NCBI GenBank assembly: GCA_016743235.1
Contig: VRZD01000013.1
Span: 94,065-158,064, forward strand
DNA length: 64,000 nucleotides
Source: Pantanalinema sp. GBBB05
GTDB taxonomy: Bacteria > Cyanobacteriota > Cyanobacteriia > Leptolyngbyales > Leptolyngbyaceae
Reading direction: 5' to 3'
Made by a program: the position numbers and the translations under genes. Of this stretch, positions 1 to 9,493 are shown piece after piece. A model generated the notes under the pieces. It worked only from the letters and a program-made list of their open reading frames with translations. It was not told where the DNA came from and made no database searches. The stretch's first letter is position 1. Every line of letters begins with the position of its first letter.

Positions 1-2056
1 TACCATAATCACGAATTACATCAATTTCGGGACGTTCAGGGCGAGCTTTTAAGCGGTGCTGCAAAATCAGTAAGGTACTATCAATACCTTCATGGATATC
101 CACTGCTTTAAAGTCGGCTTCGTCAATCCGTGAAAAAGTGCGTAGAGATAACACGATTTGCCGGATCCGATCCGTACCCATTTTCAGCGAATTCAGAATT
201 TTAATCAGATCCGCTTGAAGAAACTCTAGATCGATCGTATCCGCTTCGGCTTGAATTTCTGGAGCGGGATGAGGGTAATGTTTTTCGTAAAGTTTAATGA
301 TATGCAATAAGTCATGAGCATATTCTTGAATATGGGTTAAGTTGCCATAAATAAAATTGACGGGATTATTAATTTCATGCGCTACTCCTGCGACTAATTG
401 CCCCAAACTGGACATTTTTTCAGCTTGAACTAATTGCATTTGAGTTTGTTGAAGTTCAGCTAATGTCCGCTCAATTTGTTCTCTCGCTTCTGTAATCGCG
501 GCAATTTGGGGCAGGCTAGTCCAGCAGGCGATCGCCACTCCTACAAACGCGACCGTGATCAACAAAATACTAAATAAGGCGGTATGGCTCCCCAATCCAT
601 AACGCTCCAATCCGGCTCGGGTTAACCAGCCAATACTGACTGCTCCACAAACTAAAGTAATCAGAACCGTGACTTGCCAAGCAATCCAGTCAGTTTGGGG
701 ATTAAAGGGTTTTTGCCGACTGCGCCGGAGCCACCATGTAGGTTTTACGATCGCGATCGGGAGTCGGGGAGTTTGCGTCGCTATGGTACCGACTACGATC
801 GGCAGGAATAATCCGATTGCCAAATCTTGCCAACCCCAAGCCAAGCCCCCAACCACTAGGACGATCGCTTCCAGGCTAAAGAAACCTAATGACCAACCTG
901 ACCACCGTGCCTCAGGTCTACTCCGGTTGAGCCATAGCCCTAAATGAATTGCCATCATTGAGGTCAGGTAGCCGGTGCCCGTCACCATGATCACATGGGA
1001 GACATTGCCCCAGAGTAAGGAAATTAAGGTCAGTGATAGGGTAAAGATTAAGCTCGGCTCCAGCACTCCTCGGCGGGACATCACGGCAAATACAGGCGGA
1101 AAGTAGCCATCTTTAGCTAACTGATACAGCAATCGAGGGCAGTTAGAGACTGCCGTTGCTGAACTGAGTAGACAACCAGAGGTAATCAAAAACGTGACGA
1201 GTGCTGGAGCCAACCCACCCCAGAAGGGTTGACTCGCCGCCACCAAATTGAGGTAGGCACTATCACCCAGATTCGGTTGCGTTGCTAACCGCATGACGAC
1301 CCAGGAGCCGCCCAAGTAGACGATCGGAATACAGCCAGCCGTAATCTTTAAACATTGGAGTGTGACAGTAGGTTGACGGCTTTCTGCCACAAACGAGGAG
1401 GCGGTTTCACAGCCATAAACGGCGTAGACGGCAATGAAAAACCATTTCAGCCAATCGACCACTGTGATCCCAGTTTCTATATCTGGTAAAAGACCAGGGC
1501 TGCTAGAAGCAAGCCCTAACCATCCGATGCCCTGGAGGCAAAAGGTCAGCAAAAACCCGATCGCGGGAAAAACAAAAAAGGAATGTAAAATGCCGAGCGT
1601 TCGGGTGCCACTCAAGGCAACGACAAACGGCAGGATGGCAAAGCCAACTCTCAATAGCACTACAGGACAGGCAATTCCCAGTGGGGTCAGGTTCTCCTGA
1701 ATCAAATCGGTCAGGATAATCGCGTTGATCGCAGGCACGGACACCCAACCTAACAGATAGCCGATCGCGCCATACTGAGCTAAGACTGGGAATCGCCTTA
1801 ACAGATGGGCAGTATAGTTCGGTGTGCCACCAGCTATATCGGTAAAGTAGGAGCCTAATCGTTTGACCTGTAAATTCAACAGGATGCCAATTAGGGTTCC
1901 CGGTAGCCAAACCCAGAGGGCATTTGCTCCTAGTGCTGCGTGCATTGCCGGAGCTGTACCTAACCATAGCAAAAGACCACTAAAACCAAATCCCCAGGTT
2001 TCTAATGAGCTAAGACTGCGGGGTAAAGCCTGGATAGGGAATGGATGCCGCTCCAT
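1..2056 (-). CDS. APC-family permease fused to sensor histidine kinase (partial, C-terminus off window)
   Basis: I translated this frame by hand from the ATG at 2056 and found no stop down to base 1, so at least 685 residues are present and the C-terminus is missing. About the first 500 residues are a polytopic membrane domain that looks like an amino-acid/polyamine permease (APC type), with repeated hydrophobic helices and a [14 protein letters not shown] segment. A short coiled-coil linker follows ([21 protein letters not shown]), then a HisKA domain whose H-box [14 protein letters not shown] has its His near residue 560. The catalytic ATPase domain would lie beyond the window. By analogy with CbrA-type proteins the permease part may sense or import an amino acid and signal to the kinase; that is inference. 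The substrate and the response regulator are unknown. It is divergent from nothing in the window and lies downstream of nrdJ on the same strand, separated by a terminator. Confidence 0.85.
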   Translation of the reverse strand, partial: MERHPFPIQALPRSLSSLETWGFGFSGLLLWLGTAPAMHAALGANALWVWLPGTLIGILLNLQVKRLGSYFTDIAGGTPNYTAHLLRRFPVLAQYGAIGYLLGWVSVPAINAIILTDLIQENLTPLGIACPVVLLRVGFAILPFVVALSGTRTLGILHSFFVFPAIGFLLTFCLQGIGWLGLASSSPGLLPDIETGITVVDWLKWFFIAVYAVYGCETASSFVAESRQPTVTLQCLKITAGCIPIVYLGGSWVVMRLATQPNLGDSAYLNLVAASQPFWGGLAPALVTFLITSGCLLSSATAVSNCPRLLYQLAKDGYFPPVFAVMSRRGVLEPSLIFTLSLTLISLLWGNVSHVIMVTGTGYLTSMMAIHLGLWLNRSRPEARWSGWSLGFFSLEAIVLVVGGLAWGWQDLAIGLFLPIVVGTIATQTPRLPIAIVKPTWWLRRSRQKPFNPQTDWIAWQVTVLITLVCGAVSIGWLTRAGLERYGLGSHTALFSILLITVAFVGVAIACWTSLPQIAAITEAREQIERTLAELQQTQMQLVQAEKMSSLGQLVAGVAHEINNPVNFIYGNLTHIQEYAHDLLHIIKLYEKHYPHPAPEIQAEADTIDLEFLQADLIKILNSLKMGTDRIRQIVLSLRTFSRIDEADFKAVDIHEGIDSTLLILQHRLKARPERPEIDVIRDYG

Positions 2057-2207
2057 AGGTAACGAAATATTAAACTACTGTTAAGCAGTATTCCCACCCA
2101 AAGAGTTTGATTATCTTTACAGAGACTTTTTAGTTAGACCGACATCCAACCCGTCTTTGCTCGATTAGGCGCAAGATTCTACTGAAGTATTTTTTACAAT
2201 CAACGCT

Positions 2208-2240
2208 CAAAAAAACAGGATAGGTGGAATTCCTATCCTG
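2208..2240 (-). terminator. Rho-independent terminator of nrdJ
   Basis: Read on the minus strand, a perfect 9-bp stem (CAGGATAGG with CCTATCCTG, bases 2216-2224 and 2232-2240) encloses a 7-base loop and is followed by a run of seven T. It sits 46 bases past the nrdJ stop codon, so it should end nrdJ transcription before the permease-kinase gene. Confidence 0.85.
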
Positions 2241-2285
2241 AGAAAAGCGCATTGGCGAAAATTAGAGAAGTTAGCGGATCATGAC

Positions 2286-4568
2286 TTATTGCGGCAATAA
2301 GCACTTATCTGAATCACAGCCTGCTGGTCCAGCTTCTGCCATTTCGCCAGCATCATATCGCAAGAGAGCCTGATGGAAATCATGAGTTTTCCGACGTGCT
2401 AAAACGTCCTGACTCATTTGGTCATACTGCGACTTTGAGATCGGTTCAAATGGTAGCCGAGGGAAAGTTTGGTGGTCATCAAATCGAGCCAGCAGCGCTG
2501 AAGAAATATAGCCCTCGTGGTTCTGGATAGCGGCATAAATCCGCTGGGCTAACGGCTCAATTTCTGCCTCTCGCAACTCGATCGTCGAACTGGTGTTATG
2601 CGTCGTCCAATACCGTTGCACATTCATATAAAAGTCGAATTGTGCCAATGCCGAGAATTTTTCGATCGCGATTTCATCGGCACCGGGTAGGTTAGCCCAG
2701 GACACTTCGACCGGAATCTCTAGCAACCACTCGGTACACCGGGGATCAAACGGATCATGCAGTAAGTTCCCATTTTCGTCTTTGTCCGATTGGGACGGCA
2801 CGATCGTGTAGCCGTAATCCAATCCTGCCAAAGCCACTGGATCATTCTTGCGGCAGGTAATCCGCCGAATAAACCGTTGGGCTTTAGGCGGATGCCAACC
2901 GGGACTGGCTCCCGTTAACAGTGATTTTGTTCCAGCAGGTTGCACCGTCGTACACCGATTCGGGCGCTTGAGACCTTGGCGATCGCAGTAATCCCATACC
3001 ACTTGCTGAACGAGGTTCTGCCAACGAGTCAGGTAAGCTTGCTCGCGCTGCCGAAACTCAATGCCAGCCACCGTATCAGGTCTACCTGCTTCCCACCAAC
3101 GTAACCAATCTACCCCAAACGCATGGACAAAGAAATCAAATAATCCAGTGAAGGAAACACCAACGATCGGATCAAATTCGCGAGATTGTTGATAGCGTGG
3201 CTCGACAAATTTGTGGTTCAACAAAGCGGCTACTGACAATGCCGCCGCCGTAAACGCGGCTTCTTGTTCCTGCTCGTTGAAGGGATCCAATTGATTCAGA
3301 TGAACCTCAGATAAATTGCAGTGAAAATTACTACCTAAAATTTCTCCGCATGGGTTCAAACCATATCGTTCTAGTCGATGTTCTACTTCAGCAGCAGGCA
3401 GTTGCGGAAATTTCTCCTGTAGCCAAGTTTTGGCATTTCCTACGATGTAATGCTGTAAGAATTCTGCTTTTAATTCCGGTGTTGGTAGCAAATCAACATT
3501 AGAACGCGCGATCGCTTCTGGCGCGTATTGAATTGCTCCTTCACCGGAATAAAACTGTTTACGCACCGCATCGATACATTCCTGTGCCGTCGGTTGATGA
3601 TGAAACACCCGCGTATGATTTGCCATCCGCAGCACATCTCGTTCCGGGTCAATCCGCCAGTTGCCTTCAGCATCCTGCTGCCAAAGGTTTTCCTTCGCGA
3701 TCGCAAATTGCTCGTCACTGCTGATCCCCTGTCGCATCCCAGCCGATCGCCGGATGTTGCCAGCAACGACTGTGGCAGCGGCTTCATCAATTAAGAGGCA
3801 GCACTCGATCGAGGTGAGTTGGCGACCGATCGCTTTATTGAGAATAGCGGCACAGCGTTCATAGAGTCCAGCTAACCGGATCGGATTGGCTACACCACCA
3901 AACCCTTTGAGGACTTCCCCTTCTGCCCGAACATCACTGAGATTGACCGTGACATTGATGGCTCCAGAGAAGCGATCGTCACTGGCAAGTTCCAACAACG
4001 CCTGGTAGGACTGTACCCAACCTTGGCGGCTATCCCCAACATGGACATGGACGTGGTTGCCATTGACTGTAACTTGTGTCTGTTCCTGACGTCGATCGGG
4101 AGGCGTCACCCCAACGGTTCCTTCTAGCGCCACGACTAATTGATTTCGGATTGCTGGCAATTGGTCGATATATTGCGGTTCCAAAATTGCCCCAGTTCCA
4201 CACCCCATCATGGCTAAATCCATCATTAACCCGAAGGCGCGCCAGTCAATCACATTGGTACTGGTACAGTTATAGGCTCCCGAAAAATTCTCTGGCTTGC
4301 GGATCCAATCTGTGCCACCAACCCATAACCAGCGACCAGACGGCAAGCTTTTTAGTTCTCGCTGCATTTTCCGAATCAGGTCGGCTTCTTCGGTGCTCAA
4401 GTTACCTAATTCGACTAATCCCGCGATCGTCCGTTGAGTCACTTCTTCCCAGGATTCCCGTTGTCCATTGGCACGACGGCTATAGGTGCGGTAGAACACG
4501 GGGTTAGCCACCGGAGCATTCGCAGGAAACTGACTCGAAACCTTTGTCCGCTCAATATTTTGAACCAT
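2286..4568 (-). CDS. nrdJ: Adenosylcobalamin-dependent (class II) ribonucleoside-triphosphate reductase
   Basis: Converts ribonucleotides to deoxyribonucleotides in the cytoplasm using a B12-generated thiyl radical, so it needs no oxygen and no partner small subunit. The 760 residues are close to the 739 of the monomeric Lactobacillus leichmannii RTPR. The radical Cys is in NPCGEI (residues 405-410, Cys407). The reducing pair fits Cys101 (YNCTSTN) and Cys417 (FHCNLS). A C-terminal CDSDKC pair (751 and 756) would shuttle electrons from thioredoxin. Start is the ATG at 4568. It is a single-gene unit closed by the hairpin at 2208-2240. I saw no convincing cobalamin riboswitch upstream, but there are possible NrdR boxes at 4616-4663. 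The monomeric RTPR type is very likely; the triphosphate preference is inferred from family resemblance. Confidence 0.95.
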   Translation of the reverse strand: MVQNIERTKVSSQFPANAPVANPVFYRTYSRRANGQRESWEEVTQRTIAGLVELGNLSTEEADLIRKMQRELKSLPSGRWLWVGGTDWIRKPENFSGAYNCTSTNVIDWRAFGLMMDLAMMGCGTGAILEPQYIDQLPAIRNQLVVALEGTVGVTPPDRRQEQTQVTVNGNHVHVHVGDSRQGWVQSYQALLELASDDRFSGAINVTVNLSDVRAEGEVLKGFGGVANPIRLAGLYERCAAILNKAIGRQLTSIECCLLIDEAAATVVAGNIRRSAGMRQGISSDEQFAIAKENLWQQDAEGNWRIDPERDVLRMANHTRVFHHQPTAQECIDAVRKQFYSGEGAIQYAPEAIARSNVDLLPTPELKAEFLQHYIVGNAKTWLQEKFPQLPAAEVEHRLERYGLNPCGEILGSNFHCNLSEVHLNQLDPFNEQEQEAAFTAAALSVAALLNHKFVEPRYQQSREFDPIVGVSFTGLFDFFVHAFGVDWLRWWEAGRPDTVAGIEFRQREQAYLTRWQNLVQQVVWDYCDRQGLKRPNRCTTVQPAGTKSLLTGASPGWHPPKAQRFIRRITCRKNDPVALAGLDYGYTIVPSQSDKDENGNLLHDPFDPRCTEWLLEIPVEVSWANLPGADEIAIEKFSALAQFDFYMNVQRYWTTHNTSSTIELREAEIEPLAQRIYAAIQNHEGYISSALLARFDDHQTFPRLPFEPISKSQYDQMSQDVLARRKTHDFHQALLRYDAGEMAEAGPAGCDSDKCLLPQ

Positions 4569-4849
4569 GTACTAACCCCTACACCTAAGCTTAGTTGGAC
4601 TCACTACAGAGGCGAACCTCATATCTAGTGTTTACTTTCATGGGTAATCACTATATCTCAACATTCTGAACTTTCAACATCCCGCCAGACATTTCCTTGA
4701 AAAGAAAACTCTTTGATAAAGAAAGGAGAACTTTGGATCCTTTTGATTACAAAAATCTCTAAGAAGTAATAGTATAAATGACCTAATTTTAAAACTGGTC
4801 GTCTTTTATCTCATCAGGGCACAATAGAGCAAAATCCCCCGCTGCCATC
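4569..4849. other. Divergent intergenic region, nrdJ / ycf46-like
   Basis: This 281-base AT-rich spacer holds the promoters of two divergent genes. Apart from the possible NrdR sites at 4616-4663 no motif is clear. I looked for a cobalamin-riboswitch B12 box on the nrdJ side and did not find one. Confidence 0.6.
4616..4663. promoter_or_regulatory. Possible tandem NrdR boxes upstream of nrdJ
   Basis: Two sites resemble the NrdR palindrome ACACwATATATwGTGT. The one at 4616-4631 agrees at 12 of 16 positions and keeps ATAT and TAGTGT. The one at 4648-4663 keeps an exact left half (CACTATAT) but a poor right half. Their starts are 32 bases apart, which is the three-helical-turn spacing usual for NrdR box pairs. 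They lie 48-95 bases before the nrdJ start. The second site is weak, so this is a suggestion only. Confidence 0.4.
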
Positions 4850-6412
4850 ATGCTCAACCCTTTTGCTAGTGCCAATACGCTGGCAACCAGTGCCCAACAC
4901 CTTCAGACCTTGCTCCTGTCATTTCATCCTGTGATTTTGATTGAAACAGTTGAAGAGGAGCGAGTTCTCACCTTGCTCCAGACTGCCATTCAGGACATGA
5001 AGATTTCTTTATATGAGTGGAGCATTACCCAAGGGCTGCTGCGATCGCATGGCAACGAAAATCGCTGGGTCGATGAATGCGCTCCTCCAGGCAGTACCAA
5101 ACCTGCCACCTTAGATGAAAAAACCACTGACCCGTTAGAAGCCCTGAAATATATCCAAGCCCAAACGCAGAAAGGGGTGTTTTGGCTCAAGGATTTTACG
5201 ACCCATCTCACTGATCCTGTAGTAGCACGACAATTTCGGGAAGTGGTTCAGGTATTAGTACAACGGCGAGCGGCATTTATCCTAACTGGAGAATCAATCA
5301 AATTGCCTCCAGAAATTGCTCATGATGCCGTTTATTTTGAGTTGAAATTGCCAGGGCGGGATGAACTGCACCAAGCTGTATCCGATGTGGTGCGATCGCT
5401 GATGGTGAAAAACCGGGTGCAGGTGCAAATTCAAGAGCAAGATTTGCAGGCATTAGTCCAGGCTTTGAGTGGTATGACCCTCAAACAGGCGCGTCAAGTC
5501 ATTGCCTATGCAGCTTTAGAGGATGGCAAGCTCACCGTGAGCGATATTGAACGGATTCTCCACCGTAAAGCTCAGGTAATCCGGGAAGAAGGGGTGCTGG
5601 AATATTTGCCCCTTAATAATCAACCGTTATATTTGGGAGGCTTCACTGGGCTGAAACGCTGGCTAGCTCGGGCAAAAGTCGGTTTTACACCTCAAGCCAG
5701 GGAGCTAAATCTCCGACCACCTAGAGGTATCTTAATTGTGGGCATTCAGGGATGTGGTAAGTCTCTGGCAGCGAAAGCGATCGCCCAGGAATGGAAACTG
5801 CCGTTACTAAAACTGGATGCTGGTCGCTTGTATGACAAATACGTGGGCGAATCGGAGAAAAATTTCCGGCAAGCCGCAATACTGGCAGAATCCATGTCGC
5901 CGACGGTACTCTGGATTGACGAGATTGAAAAGAGCTTTAGCAACAGTGATTCCGACTCGGACGGGGGCTTAAGTCGGCGACTATTTGGCTTCTTCCTCAC
6001 CTGGCTGCAAGAAAAATCTCAGGATGTGTTTGTGGTAGCGACAGCGAACGACATCTCCAAAACGCCCCCAGAGCTATTCCGGAAAGGTCGCTTTGATGAA
6101 ATTTTCTTTGCAGATCTACCAGATGCTCAAGAGCGAGGCATGATCCTTAAAATCCATCTCGGTCAACGCAAACAACCTTTGGAGCGATTCGATCTCGCCA
6201 CTCTAGTTAAGGAAACCGAAGGGTATAGTGGAGCCGAGATCGAACAAGCTGTCATTGTTGCGCTCTACAACGCCCTTTATTTAGGCAAATCCCTAGATAC
6301 CGCTCTCTTGATTGAAGAGATTCGAGCAACCATTCCGCTTTCGGTATCCCGTCGGGAAGATTTAGAGCAGCTGCGAGCGATCGCGCAAGAGCGATTTGTC
6401 AGCGTTCGATGA
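4850..6412 (+). CDS. ycf46: Ycf46-like AAA+ ATPase
   Basis: A 520-residue soluble AAA protein of the type shared by cyanobacteria and algal plastid genomes. The N-terminal 250 residues form the family-specific domain, which begins [19 protein letters not shown]. The AAA module follows: Walker A GIQGCGKS at 298-305, Walker B VLWIDEIE at 353-360, an FRKGRF arginine-finger region near 410-416, and a small lid domain to the end. Ycf46 has been linked to inorganic carbon use and photosynthesis in cyanobacteria (established for the family, not shown here). The Cys in the P-loop (GCGKS) is less usual than Thr or Ser. Cyanobacteria often have more than one paralogue, so the exact orthologue is uncertain. 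It is monocistronic, and the start ATG at 4850 lacks a clear ribosome binding site. Confidence 0.85.
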   Translation: MLNPFASANTLATSAQHLQTLLLSFHPVILIETVEEERVLTLLQTAIQDMKISLYEWSITQGLLRSHGNENRWVDECAPPGSTKPATLDEKTTDPLEALKYIQAQTQKGVFWLKDFTTHLTDPVVARQFREVVQVLVQRRAAFILTGESIKLPPEIAHDAVYFELKLPGRDELHQAVSDVVRSLMVKNRVQVQIQEQDLQALVQALSGMTLKQARQVIAYAALEDGKLTVSDIERILHRKAQVIREEGVLEYLPLNNQPLYLGGFTGLKRWLARAKVGFTPQARELNLRPPRGILIVGIQGCGKSLAAKAIAQEWKLPLLKLDAGRLYDKYVGESEKNFRQAAILAESMSPTVLWIDEIEKSFSNSDSDSDGGLSRRLFGFFLTWLQEKSQDVFVVATANDISKTPPELFRKGRFDEIFFADLPDAQERGMILKIHLGQRKQPLERFDLATLVKETEGYSGAEIEQAVIVALYNALYLGKSLDTALLIEEIRATIPLSVSRREDLEQLRAIAQERFVSVR

Positions 6413-6467
6413 AAAATCTTCGCGATCGTACCTGCTCACCTCTAAGATCTAGGGCGCAAGCGACAGG

Positions 6468-6923
6468 TCAAGGAACCGTAACTGTTCCCGTTCCAGCTCC
6501 TGGCACACTTTGATTAATAGTTCCGGTAGGCGCAGGAGTCGTGGTTGACGTACTAGGAGTAGTGATACTGGGGGTAGCCCCTGCTCCCCCAAAAGTACTG
6601 GGAGCGGTGGTTGGCGACGTCGTCGTTACATCAGAGGTTGTACCGGAAGTAGGTGGGACAGCTGGGACAACCGAAGTCGGATTGGTAGTGGTAGGCGCTG
6701 TACCTGGATTGGCTGTATTCGGAGTGCCCCCGGTTGCAGGTGGTGTGACAATAGTTGCCCCTGAGGGTGTCACTGTCGTCACAGTACCCAATGGAGCCGT
6801 CACAGTACCTGTTGGACCTTGAATAATAGTCTGCTGCGCTAAAGTGGGTAGAGCAGCGAAAATAGTGGCACTAGCGGTTCCAGCAAGCAAACCGAGCGTT
6901 CTGGTTAAGGATGGGTATCGCAT
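6468..6923 (-). CDS. Secreted Thr/Pro/Gly-rich low-complexity protein
   Basis: A 151-residue protein with a clear signal peptide (MRYPSLTRTLGLLAG, hydrophobic core, cleavage probably after TLAQ near residue 29). The mature part is almost wholly Thr, Pro, Gly, Ala, Ser and Val, with repeated TTTPS/TTNPT-like stretches and no Cys or aromatic residue. Nothing suggests an enzyme; it is probably an extracellular or cell-wall-associated disordered protein. It is isolated between two plus-strand genes. The opposite strand also has an open frame of 93 codons, an artefact of the repetitive composition. I do not recognise a family. Confidence 0.65.
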   Translation of the reverse strand: MRYPSLTRTLGLLAGTASATIFAALPTLAQQTIIQGPTGTVTAPLGTVTTVTPSGATIVTPPATGGTPNTANPGTAPTTTNPTSVVPAVPPTSGTTSDVTTTSPTTAPSTFGGAGATPSITTPSTSTTTPAPTGTINQSVPGAGTGTVTVP

Positions 6924-7417
6924 GATTCTGCCTTAGCTCTACCCTTTTAGGTTAAAAAATATGCTTGAAACCGCCATCAATCAAGGGACTGAAGCCATCA
7001 CATCTCTATCTACGCTCTATGGTAGACTCTCTATTCTTCGATCGCGGCGAAGGTTGAATATCCTGATCATCCCCGCGAGAGAGCGTTAGAGTAAATAGAA
7101 TTTGCCCATCGTCATAATCAGCCATGATTTAGCTGATGCAGCTAGCAACGAGCCTAGATTGACAAGAAATGGCTTTAAACCTCAACTTGTACCAAAAGTG
7201 ACTAGTGCGAGGTGGGAAAGATTCAGATAACCTGTACCCAGGGGAGTTAGTTTGGGAATCCTGCTTAAATAGGCTACAGTTTCTTGTCCAAGGAAAATCA
7301 GGAGGCTATTTCTGCTAGCAATTCACCTTAGTAACTCTCTCAATCTAGTTACTTATGGCATCCGTTGCTGACATCTGCTGATCTGACTCCCCAAATGGGA
7401 ATAGAGGAAAGTCCATC
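6924..7417. other. Intergenic region without recognised gene
   Basis: 494 bases between the minus-strand secreted protein and the plus-strand phosphatase, so it must hold two divergent promoters. I found no ORF with coding character, no tRNA-like fold and no clear -35/-10 pair. Confidence 0.5.
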
Positions 7418-9490
7418 ATGCTTGTCTGTCCCCAATGTCAGTTTGAAAACCCAGTCACCAATAACTTCTGTCAGGAGTGCGGTACATCCCTGACCCAGAA
7501 TAGTTGTCCAACCTGTGGCAGTCTCAATCCCTTTGATGTGGTGAATTGCCAAGAGTGTGGGGCAGTGTCTGGGGTGATATGGCTGGCGATCGTCACTGCC
7601 AGCCATAGTATGGCTAAAGCAGCACCACCGATGACCGAAGCCAGTATTGCCACACTGACCGTTGGGGATCACTCTAAAAGCATCAATGATTACCTCGATG
7701 AGGAACAACGGTATCAATTACTGGAACCGTTACCCTGGTTTGAGGGAGAAACAGGTGAGCAACAGGTAAGGGTGTTAGATTGCCAACCCTTACAACTCTC
7801 CTGGCTAGAAATGTTGATGATGCAGGGGCAAGACGGCTCGGCTCCAGATGCCTGGGCACCAGGGGAAAAAGCAAGCGTTCTGCCTGACTTGGGTAACTCC
7901 ACTCGCAATGAGCGGCTCGAGTCAATTATCTCCCTAGCAATTCCCAGCTTTGCTCAACCTTATCTAGCCTTAGGAGAACAGTTTTATCAAGCGATCCCGG
8001 CTATTCACGATGCTTGGCACTACAAGGATCAAGATGTGGTGTTATTGGAAGAGCGATCGCACTTTCCACTGTTAATCGATCTCTGGCAAAGTACCGAGAT
8101 GACACCACCTGTCCTCCAGGTACTACACTGGCTGTACGAAATGGTGGAACTGTGGCAAGCGTTGGCGCCATGGAATTGCCAGCAAACTTTGTTAGATATT
8201 AGTAATCTTCGGTTAGATGAAGACCAAGCCTTATGTTTACAGCGATTGCACCGTAACCGTCCTGGAGCGGCTCTTTCTCTACAAGACTTAGGGCGGTTGT
8301 GGCAAACATTATTTGCCGAATCACAAAAAACTCAGATTGATGCTATTACCAGCTTGCTCGCTGATTTAGATGCTGGCAAAGTCACTCAAGTAGAGGAATT
8401 ACGATCGCGCCTAGAAGCGATCGCGAATCAACTCGAAGACAATCAACCCATGCCAGACTTATTGGATCAAGAGTTTGATACCTTCCAAACTGCTGAGGCA
8501 GAAGACGATGTGGAGTTGGGATCTACTAGCGCCTCGATCGCCACAACCCGACTGGAACTGGCTTTAGACGACATTGATGAGTTAGAAGATGATGGGGATT
8601 TGGACAGCGATGAAATGCCTACAGTCGTCCTCCCAATGCAATTATTTGCTCTAGAGGAAATTGGTCGGACGGATATCGGGCAACAACGTGACCATAACGA
8701 AGATTATTTCGGCATTGAAACCCAGGTGAGTAAACTGGAAAGCCCTTCCGGTAAAACTCTCCATGCCCGTAACCTCTATATCCTTTGTGATGGTATGGGT
8801 GGTCATGCTGGGGGAGAAGTTGCTAGCGCTTTGGCTGTGGATACCCTCCGTCGCTTCTTTAAAGAATATTGGCAAAATACTCCATTTCCAGGGGTTGGTA
8901 GCAATAAACTGCCAAACGTAGAAATCCTGTCACAAGCTGTCCAACTGGCAAATAAAGCCATTTATGATGTCAACCAACAAAATGCGCGGTCTGGCAGTGG
9001 GCGGATGGGGACAACCCTAGTGATGGTGCTGATTCAAGATACGGAGGCAGCAGTTGCCCATGTGGGAGATAGTCGGCTATACCGTTATACGCGCAAGCGG
9101 GGTTTAGAACAGGTCACGGTTGATCATGAAGTGGGACAGCGAGAGATTCAGCGGGGCGTTGAGCCAGAAGTTGCCTATGCTCGACCGGATGCTTACCAAC
9201 TCACCCAGGCACTCGGACCCCGAGATGAACAGTTTGTCAAACCAGATATTCAGTTCTTTGAACTCAGTGAGGATATGTTGCTCCTCCTCTGTTCGGATGG
9301 ATTAACAGATAATGAACTGCTGGAAACCTATGCCAAAACGCATATTGAACCGCTCCTCAGTTCTCAGTCAAATTTGGATAAAGGCGTGGGTCAATTGATT
9401 GAGCTAGCCAATCAACATAATGGTCATGACAATATTACGGCGATCGCCGTTCGGGTAAAAGTTCGCCCCAGCCTTAACCATTTACGTTAG
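7418..9490 (+). CDS. Zinc-ribbon PP2C-type Ser/Thr protein phosphatase
   Basis: A 690-residue protein. Two zinc ribbons open it (Cys4/7/18/21 and Cys30/33/44/47). A middle region of about 350 residues without a recognised motif ends in an acidic Asp/Glu-rich stretch. A PPM/PP2C phosphatase domain runs from about 412 to 685. Metal-binding and catalytic motifs are present: RDHNEDYF near 424, LCDGMGGHAGG near 455, GRMGTTLV, AHVGDSRLYR, LCSDGLTDN near 622 and GHDNITAI near 669. It should remove phosphate from Ser/Thr in cytoplasmic proteins. The next gene, a Ser/Thr kinase with its own zinc ribbon, starts 4 bases after the stop, so the two are almost certainly co-translated and probably act on shared targets. 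Confidence 0.9.
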   Translation: MLVCPQCQFENPVTNNFCQECGTSLTQNSCPTCGSLNPFDVVNCQECGAVSGVIWLAIVTASHSMAKAAPPMTEASIATLTVGDHSKSINDYLDEEQRYQLLEPLPWFEGETGEQQVRVLDCQPLQLSWLEMLMMQGQDGSAPDAWAPGEKASVLPDLGNSTRNERLESIISLAIPSFAQPYLALGEQFYQAIPAIHDAWHYKDQDVVLLEERSHFPLLIDLWQSTEMTPPVLQVLHWLYEMVELWQALAPWNCQQTLLDISNLRLDEDQALCLQRLHRNRPGAALSLQDLGRLWQTLFAESQKTQIDAITSLLADLDAGKVTQVEELRSRLEAIANQLEDNQPMPDLLDQEFDTFQTAEAEDDVELGSTSASIATTRLELALDDIDELEDDGDLDSDEMPTVVLPMQLFALEEIGRTDIGQQRDHNEDYFGIETQVSKLESPSGKTLHARNLYILCDGMGGHAGGEVASALAVDTLRRFFKEYWQNTPFPGVGSNKLPNVEILSQAVQLANKAIYDVNQQNARSGSGRMGTTLVMVLIQDTEAAVAHVGDSRLYRYTRKRGLEQVTVDHEVGQREIQRGVEPEVAYARPDAYQLTQALGPRDEQFVKPDIQFFELSEDMLLLLCSDGLTDNELLETYAKTHIEPLLSSQSNLDKGVGQLIELANQHNGHDNITAIAVRVKVRPSLNHLR

Positions 9491-9493
9491 GGA

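Noticed and set aside
4569..4849. Cobalamin riboswitch upstream of nrdJ
   Set aside because: No B12-box-like sequence or recognisable riboswitch fold was found in the 281 bases; the NrdR-like sites explain the region better.
6541..6822. Plus-strand ORF opposite the Thr/Pro-rich gene
   Set aside because: It is the shadow of low-complexity codons; the minus-strand frame has a proper signal peptide.
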